From Euphorbia lathyris (lineage: Eukaryota > Streptophyta > Magnoliopsida > Malpighiales > Euphorbiaceae): DNA of 64,000 bases. Location of the stretch: the NCBI RefSeq assembly GCF_963576675.1, contig NC_088913.1, positions 2,857,001 to 2,921,000 on the forward strand. The letters run 5' to 3'. Below the pieces are notes generated by a model, which worked only from the letters and a program-made list of their open reading frames with translations, ran no database searches and was not told the DNA's origin. Each line of letters starts with the position of its first letter. Positions within the stretch are counted from its first letter, which is position 1. Both the position numbers and the translations under genes were made by a program. This document shows, in pieces, positions 11,127 to 21,789 of this stretch.

Positions 11127-12151
11127 CTTGTCTATTAGTCACTGATATGTGGCCCCTGTGTTCTTCAAAGCGAAAGGCATTACGTTATAGCAATACGTGC
11201 CTTCATGCGTTATGAAAAAGGTCTTCTCGGCATCGGCTGGGTCTAGAGGTATCTGCTAAAAACCAGCTATGGCATCAAATTGTGACAGAATATTGCGCCC
11301 GGTCGTCTGGTCGAGAAGCTAATCTATGTTAGGCAGAGGATAAGAATCTTTGAGGCATGCTTTATTAACATCGGTAAAGTCTACACACATGCGGTATTTC
11401 CCACTTGCTTTTTTTTACAAGTACGACATTAGAAAGCCAATCCGGATAGTGGACCTCACGAATAAAATTTACAGCCAAAAGCTTATCGATCTCTGCTTTG
11501 ACAGCTGCCTGTTTGTCCTTTGCTTGCACCCGTTTCTTCTGTTTCAGCGGTTCGACGGAAGGGTCGATATTTAGCTTATGGGTTGCTTGCTCGGGCGAAA
11601 CGCCTGTGATGTCCTCTGTGCACCAAACGAATACGTCAGAATGTTCAGCTAGAACGGCCTTTATTTCATAGGCCAGCGGAGACGAGAGCTTGGTGCCGAT
11701 CTTCAGTGTATTGTTCTCCCCGACTAGGCAGTCGCTGACTGGCTCGATTGGTGTGGGATTGTACCCCCTCATACCCATCAGGCCGTCTTCAAGATAGAGA
11801 GCCGTCCGAGGTTGAGTCGCCTCCCATTGCAGTTTTTTGGCCAAGATACGGTCTCCTTTGATGGTGATTTTGCCACTTCGATGCGGTAAAGTTAAGCATA
11901 GGTTGGAGATGCCAATCGTAGCCTTGAGGCTAGCCAGGAGAGGTCTTTCGATAATGGCGTTATAGGCTAAGAGGATGTCCACCACCACCTATTCGGCGGT
12001 GTCTTCTACCATTTCGTTGCTTTCAGCGAGCATCGCTGGGAGAAAGATGACTCCTTTCACGGGGACTTCTATTTCCGACAATCCGACCAGGGAAAAAGTT
12101 CCTGCCCGGAGGGCTGTGTGAGTATTTTTCATGGCGTGGAGCGCTTTCCAG
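11127..12151 (-). pseudogene. Tat pol: protease C-terminus and RT N-terminal half
   Basis: The minus strand encodes the end of the protease (VVVDILLAYNAIIERPLL), a linker, and the RT start (ATHKLNIDPS, VHYPDWLSNVVLVKKSKWEIPHVC). The RT palm continues below 11365 in another frame (around SYPLPNIDQL), with at least two stops before the 11126 frame resumes. A stop at about 11990 separates the 207-residue frame (11365-11988) from upstream protease sequence. At 12151 the reading meets the hAT-like element; the missing protease N-terminus, with its active site, is at 20008-20212. Confidence 0.8.
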
Positions 12152-12359
12152 TAGGGGTGGGCACGGTTCGGTTAACTGGTCCAGTAAGTAAAACAATTAA
12201 CCGAACCGTTACCTACGGTTTTTTAACCATATAAACCGAAACCGGTCCAGATCAATCGGTTAACCATACAACCGGTTAATCATTAATTTCGGTTAGGTTT
12301 TCCGGTTAACGGTTTTTAACCAATTCACACTGGTTAACCAAAAATCAACGGTTAACCAT

Positions 12360-13530
12360 AAATTTTACCCAAACCTAAATTTTTAAACAATATTAAAATA
12401 CACATAATTTCAAAAATTCAAACGAAACGAATTCATATAAAAGTTCAGAATTCAAACATAAACACCGAACTAAAAAACAATCCATCAAATTAACATTTAA
12501 AACATAAAGAAATGTAAATAATATTTTGTCAAAGTACTTATTACAACATAAATAATATTTCGTCAAAGTACCATCGCTGGTAGTTTTAGTTTTATCATTG
12601 TCTCCCGTGCTAGACATCTAAAAATAGGACAAAGCAGAGTACTCAGTTACAAACAGTTTATACCAATTTAATTTAATTAACTGTGCAAACAAACAGTGAG
12701 AGATCCATATCAACATATCAACAAACATTTTGCTCCTTTGTCATGCCCAATTAAATTGTTGATGTGCAATTGTATCCTGGTGTGATGCCTATTTGAACAC
12801 AGATGTGTCCCTAAGGAATTCTTTGGCTCAAGGCTTCACTAAATTCATGTCTGGTTGGCTCAAGTCTTCACTAAATTCAGGTCTGATACTTCATGAAATG
12901 TCAAATAAATTTACCAATTAACCTCAAGGAACTCTAAAAAAAAGCTACTTTACTGCTTCAAAAGACAATCAGTCTGACTTGTAGCTATTGAGGTTAGAAT
13001 AGAAGCTGAAAGGAGTTCTGTGGTAATTAATTCCGTCCCCTTTGCTTAGAAATAGGATCCAGGTATATACAAAAAAGTTAGAACAGGAAGGGGTTTTCAA
13101 ATACCCACATCACTCCTAACCTAGCAATCACGAGAACTAATATGCCAAAGCAGAGAAATATTAAGAAAACAGCATCAAAGCCACACTGAAATTACTGGCA
13201 TGTGACCTGCACCAACAGTGACAAAGAGGTAATGACTAGACAAGGATGTTTGGTGTCTGTTAATATTTTAACGAAACCTGAAATTTCACAAGAAAATCAA
13301 TTTCAGTATGAGCTATCAAACAAACAAACAGCAAAATGAGCTATCAGTATTCAGTAGCAGATCTATAATCTCAATCTTTAAGAACATCAATTTAATTAAA
13401 TGTTCAAACAAATAGTGAGAGATCCGAACAAACATTAGCAAACAAACAGAAATACCTTAATGAGCTATCAAATAAACAAACAAACAGCAAAATGAGCTAT
13501 CAGTATTCAGTAGTAGAAATACCTTTAATC
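12360..13530. other. Non-coding AT-rich interior of the hAT-like element
   Basis: No convincing gene is present. Short direct repeats occur: CAAAATGAGCTATCAGTATT near 13333 and again near 13488, and GTGAGAGATCC near 12697 and 13415. A 74-codon minus frame at 12393-12617 is low complexity and matches no transposase I know. Confidence 0.5.
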
Positions 13531-13539
13531 AACCACCAA

Positions 13540-13740
13540 CGGTGAGAGATCGGAACGACGGTGCGAGATCGGAAGAGAGACGGCGAGCGGTGCGATGTGA
13601 GAGAGGAGGAGAGGAAGAGAGACGACGAGATCGGAAGAGAGACGGCGGCGGTGTGAGAGAGGAGGAGAGGAAGAGAGACGACGGGATCGGAAGAGGCGGT
13701 CGGTGTGAGAGAGGAGGAGAGGAAGAGAAGTGGTCGTCGG
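13540..13740. repeat. Purine-rich minisatellite within the hAT-like element
   Basis: GTGAGAGAGGAGGAGAGGAA recurs at 13597, 13653 and 13705 (spacing 56 and 52 bp), with GAGATCGGAAGAGAGACGGC between copies. The strand asymmetry (nearly all purine on plus) creates open frames on both strands that are composition artefacts. Confidence 0.75.
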
Positions 13741-13984
13741 CAGCTGTTCTTAGGTACAAAGGAAACGATGGTGGGTGAGGTGAGAGAGGAGAAGAACAGA
13801 AAATAGGGTTCTTTGTTTGATAATTAGCAGCACACATTTTTTAAAGGTTTTTGGTTTTGTTTTTTAATTTTATATATTATAATATATATAAGGATATTAG
13901 AATAGAATACTTATGTTAATAATATTAGAATAGAAGAATAGCGTTGGTTTGATAATTAGCATAGAATACTTATGTTATAAACTT

Positions 13985-14054
13985 ATATATTAATAATATA
14001 TGTTATATAATAATATATATATAATAATATATATATATATATATATATAAATTT
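13985..14054. repeat. TA-rich simple repeat at the LINE insertion site
   Basis: Alternating TA/ATA tracts fill this stretch and run into the AAATTTATAT target of the LINE. AT-rich target sites suit L1-type endonuclease cleavage. Confidence 0.75.
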
Positions 14055-14320
14055 AAATTTATATAATATATACGTAATTACATCTATCTCCACTCTGTTT
14101 TCAGTTCTACTTACTCTCTTCTTAGTAACATATTGACAAAGTATGCCTATGCCTTCGTGGTCTTCTTTTCCTTTCTCTGCTAGGGCGGTGGAGTAAAGCG
14201 GATTTTACCGGTTTCTGGTTTGTTCTTCTTCCTTTTTCTTTCTAATTTTGGTTCTGATATCTCTGATTTTGGATTCTATTCTTTAATTGTTCAATTCTTT
14301 TCTCGTTTATATTCTATTGA

Positions 14321-15688
14321 ATGGCTGAGAGGTTAGAAAAGATGATTCAGAATATGCGATTGTCGGAATCGGAAGGGGTGATTCTGAATCTTGAATCGGT
14401 TCAGATGAAATCGGATGTGGCGATGAAATTTGGTGTGGTTGGGAGGGTTCTATCTCATAAACCGCTGAATCTGAAAGGTATGGCTCAGGCTTTTCGAGTT
14501 GGCTGGCGCATCCAGTCCTTTGAATTGAAGGAGTTTGGTGAGAGACTTTTTCTATGCGAGTTTGGGAATAAACGTGATAGAGATAAAGTACTGTATGAGG
14601 GTCCTTGGCATTTTGAGCGTAATCTTGTGATTTTTAAGGAGGTTGCTGGGCATGAACAATTGGATGATATTCTGATGAACTCATGTGAATTTTGGGTTCG
14701 GATTATTAATCTTCCTTTGAATAGAAGGGATGAGGGTTCGATAATAGCTGTCGGAGAGCGTATTGGAAAGGTTGTTGCGGTGGATGATGAGGATGTTGGA
14801 TCCTGGGGTAGCTGTGTAAGGGTTAGGGTTGCTGTGGATATTAATTTGCCTCTAACTAGAGGTGTGTTAATTAAGAATAGTAAAGGTGAACGAGTGTGGG
14901 TTTCCTTTCGTTACGAAAGGCTTCCTAATTTTTGCTACTGGTGTGGTAAGTTGGGGCATGGTTATGAGGATTGTGTGGATGGGCCGGAGGAATTTGTTGG
15001 TAATGAATGGCCGTTTCCTCAACATCTCCGGGCTTCTCCGATCAAGGTAAGAGCTGTTAAAGTCTGTGTTTCCTCTTCTAAACCAATTTTAGATATGTCT
15101 GGTGGTAGGGGTAAGGTTGTTCGTAAATTGGTGGTTGAAGATGTTGTTCAGGAGTCCTGTGATAATATTGTTGATCAGGAGGGTCCTAAAAAGATTGCTT
15201 TGGATGACAGAGGTCAGAATATTGGTAGGAATGATTCTGAGAGTGGAGAAATTTTAAAGGCTTTACCTAATATTAACTCAGTGTCTGGCTTTGAGATTAG
15301 TCCTTCTGTTGTTGCTGATGTAGCAAGTGCTGAGGTTGGGATTATAAGGCTGATAGGGAATAAGGACTCTGGTGTTATGGTAATAAGTAATAAAGATTTG
15401 GGGAATGTGGAATCTGATAAAGTAAATATGGCTAGTAGTGGGAGAGTCAAGTTGAAAAAATTGGCTAGAAGTCGTCGTAGCCCTTCGGGTATTAAGTCTC
15501 TTGGGCCGGGTAATGTGGTTATTTCGGAAAAGGGTGGGCCTAAGAGGAAAATTTCTAGTGAGGATAGTGAGTGCTGGTTAGAGTTTGGGCGTGATAGTAG
15601 TAACAAGAAACTAAAGAATGATGCTATGTGTGTGGATGGGAAGGATTTTCTGGCGGAGGCTGTTGTGCAGCCCCGCCCTACATTATGA
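14321..15688 (+). CDS. LINE ORF1: DUF4283-type protein with CCHC zinc knuckle
   Basis: A 455-residue open frame starting MAERLEKMIQNM, 256 bp into the LINE. Residues about 30-180 match the DUF4283-type domain of plant LINE ORF1 (RVGWRIQSFELKEFG, YEGPWHFERNLV). It is followed by a CCHC knuckle, C205-x2-C208-x4-H213-x4-C218 (FCYWCGKLGHGYEDC). The C-terminal half is low complexity and basic. ORF1 proteins bind element RNA in ribonucleoprotein particles. The stop TGA (15686-15688) overlaps the ORF2 ATG (15685-15687), suggesting coupled translation. No lesion is seen. Confidence 0.88.
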   Translation: MAERLEKMIQNMRLSESEGVILNLESVQMKSDVAMKFGVVGRVLSHKPLNLKGMAQAFRVGWRIQSFELKEFGERLFLCEFGNKRDRDKVLYEGPWHFERNLVIFKEVAGHEQLDDILMNSCEFWVRIINLPLNRRDEGSIIAVGERIGKVVAVDDEDVGSWGSCVRVRVAVDINLPLTRGVLIKNSKGERVWVSFRYERLPNFCYWCGKLGHGYEDCVDGPEEFVGNEWPFPQHLRASPIKVRAVKVCVSSSKPILDMSGGRGKVVRKLVVEDVVQESCDNIVDQEGPKKIALDDRGQNIGRNDSESGEILKALPNINSVSGFEISPSVVADVASAEVGIIRLIGNKDSGVMVISNKDLGNVESDKVNMASSGRVKLKKLARSRRSPSGIKSLGPGNVVISEKGGPKRKISSEDSECWLEFGRDSSNKKLKNDAMCVDGKDFLAEAVVQPRPTL

Positions 15689-17916
15689 AAACGTTAAGTT
15701 GGAACGTCCAGGGGCTGGGCAACTCCAGGACGGTCCATGCGCTTGCGCGGCTGATGAGTCATTTCTGCCCGGACTTAGTGTTTCTGATGGAAACTCGTAT
15801 TTGTCAGAAGAAGGTGGTTTGTTTGAAACGTAGATTTCCTACTTTTAATTTTTTTGCTGTTCCGACTGTTGGTAGGTCAGGAGGCTTGATATTATGTTGG
15901 GAGAAGAATCTTTGTGTACAGATTTTGGGTTATTCTGATCATTGTATTCATTTTGGGGTTCTGAATGATCAAGGTGTAATTAGTTGGAGAGGTTCGGGTG
16001 TGTATGGGTGGCCTGAGAGTGTTAATAAATATCGTACATGGGGAATGATGAGGGATTTATGTGGGAGGGAGCAGGTACCTTGGCTGTGTTTTGGGGATTT
16101 TAATGAAATTTTATTTTCTTTTGAGAAAGAAGGGGGGCGATGCACTAATACGCATTTGCAACAGGCTTTTCGGGATTGTATAGAGGATTGTGAATTATTT
16201 GATCTGGGTTATAAAGGTTCGACTTTTACTTGGTCAAATGGTAGGCGGAATGAGGGACGTATTAGAGAGAGGCTTGATCGGTTTTTGAGGTCGGTGGATT
16301 GGGATATTATGTTTCCTAATTCTTGTGTCTTTCATTTAGCACGTGTGTGTTCTGATCATGCTCCAATTCTTCTTGATTCTCTGGGTAAACTAAATTCGGG
16401 CAGACGTGTCTTTCGGTTTGAGAAATTTTGGGTCAAGGAAGCTAGTTGTAGATCGGTTATTGAGGAGATGTGGACTGGGGCTGAGGTGAGTCATGAGGGT
16501 GGAATTATGGATAGAATTGGGTTTTGTGGTAAGAAGCTTAGTATTTGGAATAGGGATATCATTGGGCATCTGGGAAAACAGATTGGTAATTTGACGGAGC
16601 GGTTGAATTCGCTTCAGATGCAAAGGGGGTCAACGGAAGTGGATGCTGAGATTAAAATAATTTCATCCAAGTTAAGGTCTTTATTAGACAAGGAAGAAGA
16701 AATGTGGAGGCAGAGATCTAGTGTTGAATGGCTTACTGAAGGGGATCGGAATACTGGGTTTTTTCATAATAAGGCAAATTCAAGGAGAAAGGTGAATTCA
16801 CTGCATAAACTCAAAAATGAAAATGGGATTTGGTGTGAATCGGATGAGGGAATTGAGAAGATAATCACATCCTATTATCAACAGCTATTTAGTACTTCAA
16901 ATCCGATATGTTCTGAATATGTGCTAAATGCTATTGAGTCCAGAATTGGTCAGGCTGATGCTGAAGGGTTGAATGCGGTCTTTACTGCTGATGAAGTTAA
17001 AATTGCGCTGGGTCAGATGCATCCGACGAAGGCTCATGGTCCTGATGGAATGCCGACGCTTTTTTATACGAAGTATTGGGATTTAATTGGGGAGGAACTG
17101 ACGAAGGTGGTGCTGAATTGTCTGAACGGTATGGATTTTCCGCTGAATTTTAATCATACTTTCATCACTCTAATTCCCAAAGTGCATTCACCTTGTTCCA
17201 TGAAAGATTTACGTCCGATTAGTTTGTGTAATGTGATTTACAAGTTGGTTTCTAAGGTGTTGGCTAATCGAATTAAGGGTTTTTTGGATTTGATTATTAG
17301 CCATACGCAGTGTGCATTTGTTCCGGGTAGGCTTATTACAGATAATGCTCTTATTGCTTTTGAAATGTTTCATACTATGAAGTATAGGTGTCATGGGAGG
17401 AAGGGTTTTTGTGCTCTAAAGCTCGATATGAGCAAAGCATATGATCGGGTTGAGTGGTCCTTTATGGATTTGGTTATGAGAAGAATGGGATTTCCTAGTC
17501 AGTTTGTTGATTTGGTGTTAAGATGTGTTTCTTCAGCCTCTTTTTCTTTTCTCATAAATGGGGTGCCTAAAGGTTTTGTTAAACCAAGTAGGGGTCTTCG
17601 TCAAGGGGATCCGATCTCACCCTATTTGTTTCTAATTTGCGCGGAAGGTTTTTCATCATTGATTAAGAAGGCTGAAGTGGATAGATGTTTACACGGAATT
17701 ATTCCTGGCAATGGAGGGCCTATGATTTCTCATTTGTTTTTTGCGGACGATTCTCTTATTTTTTTCAGGGCTTCTTTTGAGGAGATGGCTGTGATTAAAG
17801 ATATCTTGGCTCATTATGAGAGAGCTTCGGGACAATGTGTTAATTTTGAGAAATCGGAGATTAGTTTTAGTGCAATTTGTCGAATGATTTTAAAGAAAAC
17901 CTTAGGGCTTTTATGA
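15685..17916 (+). pseudogene. LINE ORF2, first part: AP-like endonuclease and reverse transcriptase
   Basis: Starts at ATG 15685 (MKTLSWNVQGLG). The endonuclease shows N7 (SWNVQG), E36 (LMETRI), GDFNEI, TWSNGR and SDHAP, the metal-binding and catalytic signature of the APE-like family that nicks target DNA. The RT then has LRPISLCNVIYKLVSKVLANR, KLDMSKAYDRVEW, GLRQGDPISPYLF and the FADD box (HLFFADDSLIFF). Reading stops at 17914-17916 because of a frameshift near 17871. The upstream extension to 15628 lies within ORF1 and is not needed. The endonuclease and RT cores themselves look intact. Confidence 0.88.
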
Positions 17917-19764
17917 ATGTCCGGGCTGTGGAAGCTTTTCCTAAATACTTGGGGCTGCCTACTATTCTTAGGAGATAAAAAAAGCTTATTTTCAATTTTC
18001 TCAAAGATCGTCTTCGTAAACGGGTGAGTGGATGGAATGAGAAGTTTCTATCTAGAGGGGGCAAAGAGGTTTTGATTAAAGCGGTTGCTTTTGCTATTTT
18101 GCAATACATAATGAGTTGCTTCTTGATTCCTAAAACTCTTTGTGAGGAATTACAAATGATTATTGCGGGTTATTGGTGGGGAGATTCGGAGAATAAGAGG
18201 ACTATTCATTGGGCCCGTTGGAATAAGTTGTGTGAAAATAAGGCAAATGGAGGTTTGGGTTTCAAACATTTATATTCGGTAAATCAAGCTTTACTTGTGA
18301 AGCAATTATGGAGAATTATTGATCAACCGATGTCTCTTTGTGCTCAGGTTTTTCGTAGTAAATATTTGAGGGGTTTTAATTGGTGGGAAGTGATGGGTAG
18401 GGCGTCTGATAGTTTTGTGTGGAGAAGTCTAGTTAGTGTTCGATCTATTTTGTTACATGGTGGTATATGGCGGGTGGGAAATGGTTCAGATATTAGGATT
18501 CTTTCGGACAGGTGGGTGCCTTCTCTTCCTTGTGGTCGTCCGCTTGTGCTCAAATGTGAGCCTCCTTCTCCTTTTGTGAGCTCTTTGATAATTCCTAATT
18601 CCGGATTTTGGAATTCGGGGGTGGTTAAGGAATGCTGTTTTGATGAGGATGCGGAGGCTATTTTGAACCTTCCATTGCGAACCAATGTGGTGGATAAATT
18701 TTTTTGGCCTTTCTCTCGGAATGGTCAGTATGAAGTTAAATCGGGGTACTTGGTTGCGATTGATCGAAATTCGGTGGTTAATAATGCTCCTGGGGCTTCG
18801 TTTGGTCCAAGACGATTTTGGAAACATTTGTGGAAGCTCAGATTGCCTCCGAAAGTATTGCATTTTTTTATGGGCTTGTTGTAAATGTTTTTTACCTTGT
18901 GCTGATATTTTGTTTCGTAGGAAAATACCTGCTGTTTTGCAATGTCCGTTCTGTGGAAGTGACGGGATTTCTCTTATTCATCTATTCAAGTATTGTGCTC
19001 GATCGAAAATGAGATGGAAGGGTGCTGGGCTATCTCTGAAGGTTTACGGGCTAGCTGGAGATGTTTGTCTGGACTGGTTTGAGGCGGTGAAGGAGGCGTT
19101 GCCGGGTGATGAATTTCTGATTTTTTGTTCGGTTTTATGGATGTTGTGGTTTGATCACAATAGGATTAATCATGGTGAGGCTAGCCTTGATAATAGGGCA
19201 TTTATGCTTGGAGTTTATAATGCTGCTAATTCCTCATCTTGCCATTATGCTTCTGATGCTGCTAAATCAGGTAATAATAGGTGGATTCCTCCTGTTTTTG
19301 GTTTTGTTAAATTGAATTGTGATGCGGCGTTTACGGTTTCAAGTAGTTTTGGGGCCGCAGGTTTCATTGCTCGGGATTCAAATGGGGTGGTTGTGATGAG
19401 TGGAGCGTGTCCTTTGGGTCGGTGTTGGTCAGTTATTCATGCGGAATTGTTGGCTATTTTGAATGGTTTGATATTTTCCAAACAATATGGGGTGGTGAAA
19501 GTGGTGGTTTCGTCGGATTGCAAATTTGCTATTGATGCAATTATTGCGGATATGGATGTTAGTTATCTGGATGTGATAATCAAATTAATTCGTGAGGTGG
19601 CTGATTCTTATATTGATGTGTGCTTCATTCATGAAGGACGTTTGCAAAATGCCGCGGCTCATGATCTTGCAAAATGGGGTTCCAGTTTAAATGGTCCTCA
19701 AGTGTTAGTTTCAGATTTTCCGTTTTTTCTGTCTTCTTGTATTGAATCTGATCGTATCCATTAA
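17917..19764 (+). pseudogene. LINE ORF2, second part: C-terminal zinc region and RNase H
   Basis: Continues the RT thumb (AFPKYLGLPTI) with an in-frame stop near 17977. It then reads GWNEKFLSRGGKEVLIKAVA and HWARWNKLCENKANGGLGFK, typical of plant LINE C-termini, to 18884. A second frameshift near 18865 moves to the frame with the zinc-binding region (LQCPFCGSDGISLIHLF) and an RNase H (LNCDAAFTVSSSFGAAG, IHAELLAIL, VVSSDCKFAI, AAAHDLAKW) ending at TAA 19762-19764. An RNase H at the ORF2 C-terminus marks an RNase H-bearing plant L1 clade. Confidence 0.83.
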
Positions 19765-19800
19765 TACAAGTTGATTTGTTTCATAAAAAAAAATTTATAT

Positions 19801-20007
19801 TTATTAAACGGTTCGGTTAACCGTTAACCGCGGTTTTTCAACATGCGAAACCGAAACTGAAACCGAAACCGGTACCGGTACCTATTTATTTTTTTTAACC
19901 ATTAAGAAAACCGCCGGTTCGGTTAACCGTTTTTTTCGGTTCGGATTACCGGTTTCTGGTTTGGTTATCGGTTTGATCGGTTTGATCGGTTTTTTTGCCC
20001 ACCCCTA
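19801..20007. mobile_element. Right end of the hAT-like element
   Basis: Beyond the LINE target duplication the hAT-like element resumes, with dense GGTTCGGTTAACCG and GGTTTGATCGG motifs. It ends in TGCCCACCCCTA at 20007, mirroring the left end at 12152. Confidence 0.75.
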
Positions 20008-20212
20008 CTTTTCAGGTAAGCAGATTTCCTGAGCTTCCCGTGTCTATTAGTACCCAGTGCACCTTAAAGCCGACGATGCTAATAGTGACCACGAGGGCTT
20101 CCGAGTGGCTAGTCCGAAGAGGTGGTTGTAGTATCAGGGTCTGATCAGCTGCTTTTCTCTTTCGGGAGCTCTCCGGAGGTGGACAGAGTGCCAGCGCCCC
20201 CTCTGTTATCAC
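20008..20212 (-). pseudogene. Tat protease N-terminus with DTGSS active site
   Basis: Minus-strand translation gives VTISIVGFKVHWVLIDTGSSGNLLT, including the DTGSS aspartic-protease loop that forms the homodimer active site cutting Gag-Pol. The frame stops in the 8-bp target duplication of the hAT-like element. The C-terminal half resumes at 12151 downwards, so the insertion split the protease. Confidence 0.82.
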
Positions 20213-21732
20213 ATGGATCTCACCGTGGAACCTTGGTCGCTTTGCCTCATCCGTTCGGCCATCGTCGCGCTGCTTCGGGCTTTGCTCTCTTTGTCTGATG
20301 GGTCTTGACGGGGCACATTGTTGTGTGATACGCTCGATTTCCTTCTGTAGTTGGTAGCAGTTCTCCGTGGAGTGTCCAGAGGATTTGTGGTACTTGCAGT
20401 ATTCCTTCTCGACGCGGGTTTTTGCTTTGTCTGCTGACGGAGCCAGGTGTGTGTGTCGCCGAGCCTGGTTCTGAGTAACATAGTGTACCTCTTTTCCTCA
20501 GGACCGGTCCCCCCTGCGTTCTAAGTTTGTCTGCTCCACTTGCGCCGGGAAAGGCATGGGGACTTCCCTACGCGTCCGTCCTCCATCTCGCGTTTCCCCG
20601 ATTGGCCTGCTTTTCTCTTCTTTCCGCGGGTCTCCTCTGGCTTTGTCCTTTTTCGATTCTTCGTATCCTGCTGGCCGATCACAATCGTCGTAGCGGACGA
20701 AAGTCTGCGCCATGGTCATGAGTTCCTCGAAAGATCACGGCATCTTCCTGAAGCATTTTTGTTTAAGGGGTTCGCACGAGGTGCCTTTTGCGAGGGCTCG
20801 TGAGCAACTTCCAGATTGAGGCCCTTGACCTGAGAGGCCATGTGGTGGAACCTAGAGAGGAAGTTCCGTAGCGGCTCGGTTGTCCGCTGCTTGAGCCCAT
20901 TGAGATCTGAGCTGATCTTCCTTACCTTTGATGCTGCGGCGAATCTAGAGAGAAAGAGATCTTTCAATAGATCGAAGGAATCGATGGACTCGAGAGCCAG
21001 TCCTCGATACCATTCTTGCGCACTTACGGAGAGCGTAGTAGGGAAAACTTTGCACATGACGTCTTCGTCCTTGGAGTAGAGATTGATGGTGCTCATGAAA
21101 GAAGCCACGTGATCATTCGGGTCCTCGGTTCCCGAATATTGGGATAACCGCGGGGCTTTCCAGTCGTGAGGGAACCTCGTTTCAATGATCCTTTGCACTA
21201 GCGGAGTTTTGCTGGAGGTGATGCTTCCTCCTATCACTCCCCCAAGCGCCCTCTTGTCCAGAAATCTCTGGATCTTCTGCTCTAGTAGGTCCTCGCCGCA
21301 GACGGTTGCTGGTCCTCCGGAGGTGGCGCCACCCGCGCCTAGGGCTCGCGCGGCGGGCTCGCGTTGTCTTTTGGGGAGCGCCTCCTGGGCCACCGATTCA
21401 CTCATGACATTGCCGGCTTGCCGCGGTGCTGCTGCCTCCTTGAGATATTGCCAGATTTTAGCGTTCTCCTCCTACAAGCTTTGTTGCTGTTCCATAACCT
21501 TCATCTGAGCCGCCGAGTGAATGGCTTGGGTTGTCTGAAAACCCCGTATGGCGCTGAGGAGTTGCCCAGTGTTGTATGCTCCCTCCTCCTCGAGATCCAC
21601 TTCCTCCATCAGTGGAGCCAGGTTCCTGGGAGAAATTAGGGTAGACGACGCAGAACGCGCCTCGTCGGTCATCGAGCTAGTTGCTGCTGCGCTCGGTCCT
21701 CCGGCGGGGGTGAGCTCAGTTGGTGTTTGCAT
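20213..21732 (-). pseudogene. Tat gag polyprotein, with stop and frameshifts
   Basis: Starts at ATG 21732 (MQTPTELTPAGG). A stop near 21473 and frameshifts near 20716 and 20490 break it into four frames. The central block has the retrotransposon gag capsid signature (RFPHDWKAPRLSQYSGTEDP, LSVSAQEWYRGL, FLSRFAAASKVRKIS, RNFLSRFHHM). Toward the C-terminus a zinc knuckle CKYHKSSGHSTENC lies at about 20358-20399. Gag forms the cytoplasmic virus-like particle and packages RNA. It follows the PBS directly and leads into the protease at 20212. Confidence 0.85.
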
Positions 21733-21770
21733 CTCGCCGAATGTTTCAGAAAATCACTCGTAGTCCACCT

Positions 21771-21781
21771 TCACCGCACCA
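21771..21781 (-). other. Tat primer-binding site, tRNA-Phe-like
   Basis: The minus strand reads TGGTGCGGTGA, complementary over 11 nt to the plant tRNA-Phe 3' end as I recall it (TCACCGCACCA). It lies between the LTR and gag, where a PBS is expected. Confidence 0.6.
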
Positions 21782-21789
21782 AATAATTA

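Larger units (their letters stand above)
14065..19790 (+). mobile_element. Near full-length plant L1-type LINE with RNase H domain
   Basis: A plus-strand element with a 5' UTR, ORF1, ORF2 (endonuclease, RT, C-terminal zinc region, RNase H) and a short poly(A) near 19782. It is flanked by AAATTTATAT at 14055-14064 and 19791-19800, a 10-bp target duplication. It lies in the hAT-like element, which lies in the Tat element, making it the youngest layer of the nest. ORF1 is intact; ORF2 has two frameshifts and one stop. Confidence 0.88.
12152..20007. mobile_element. hAT-like DNA transposon (non-autonomous), carrying a nested LINE
   Basis: The ends form an inverted repeat, TAGGGGTGGGCA at 12152 and TGCCCACCCCTA ending at 20007. 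They are flanked by near-identical 8-bp target duplications: CTTTCCAG (12144-12151) and CTTTTCAG (20008-20015). TAGGG-type ends and 8-bp TSDs are hallmarks of hAT. Both subterminal regions are rich in GGTTCGGTTAACC-like motifs. Without the LINE the element is about 2.1 kb. No transposase is recognisable in 12152-14054 or 19801-20007, so it looks non-autonomous. Confidence 0.82.

Noticed and set aside
12393..12617. 74-codon minus frame as a possible hAT transposase first exon
   Set aside because: No BED zinc finger or other transposase wording, low complexity, and no further exons before the LINE.
13529..13837. Ser/Pro/Arg-rich minus frame of about 100 codons and matching plus frame
   Set aside because: It lies over the purine-rich minisatellite; open frames on both strands follow from composition and repeat period, not coding.
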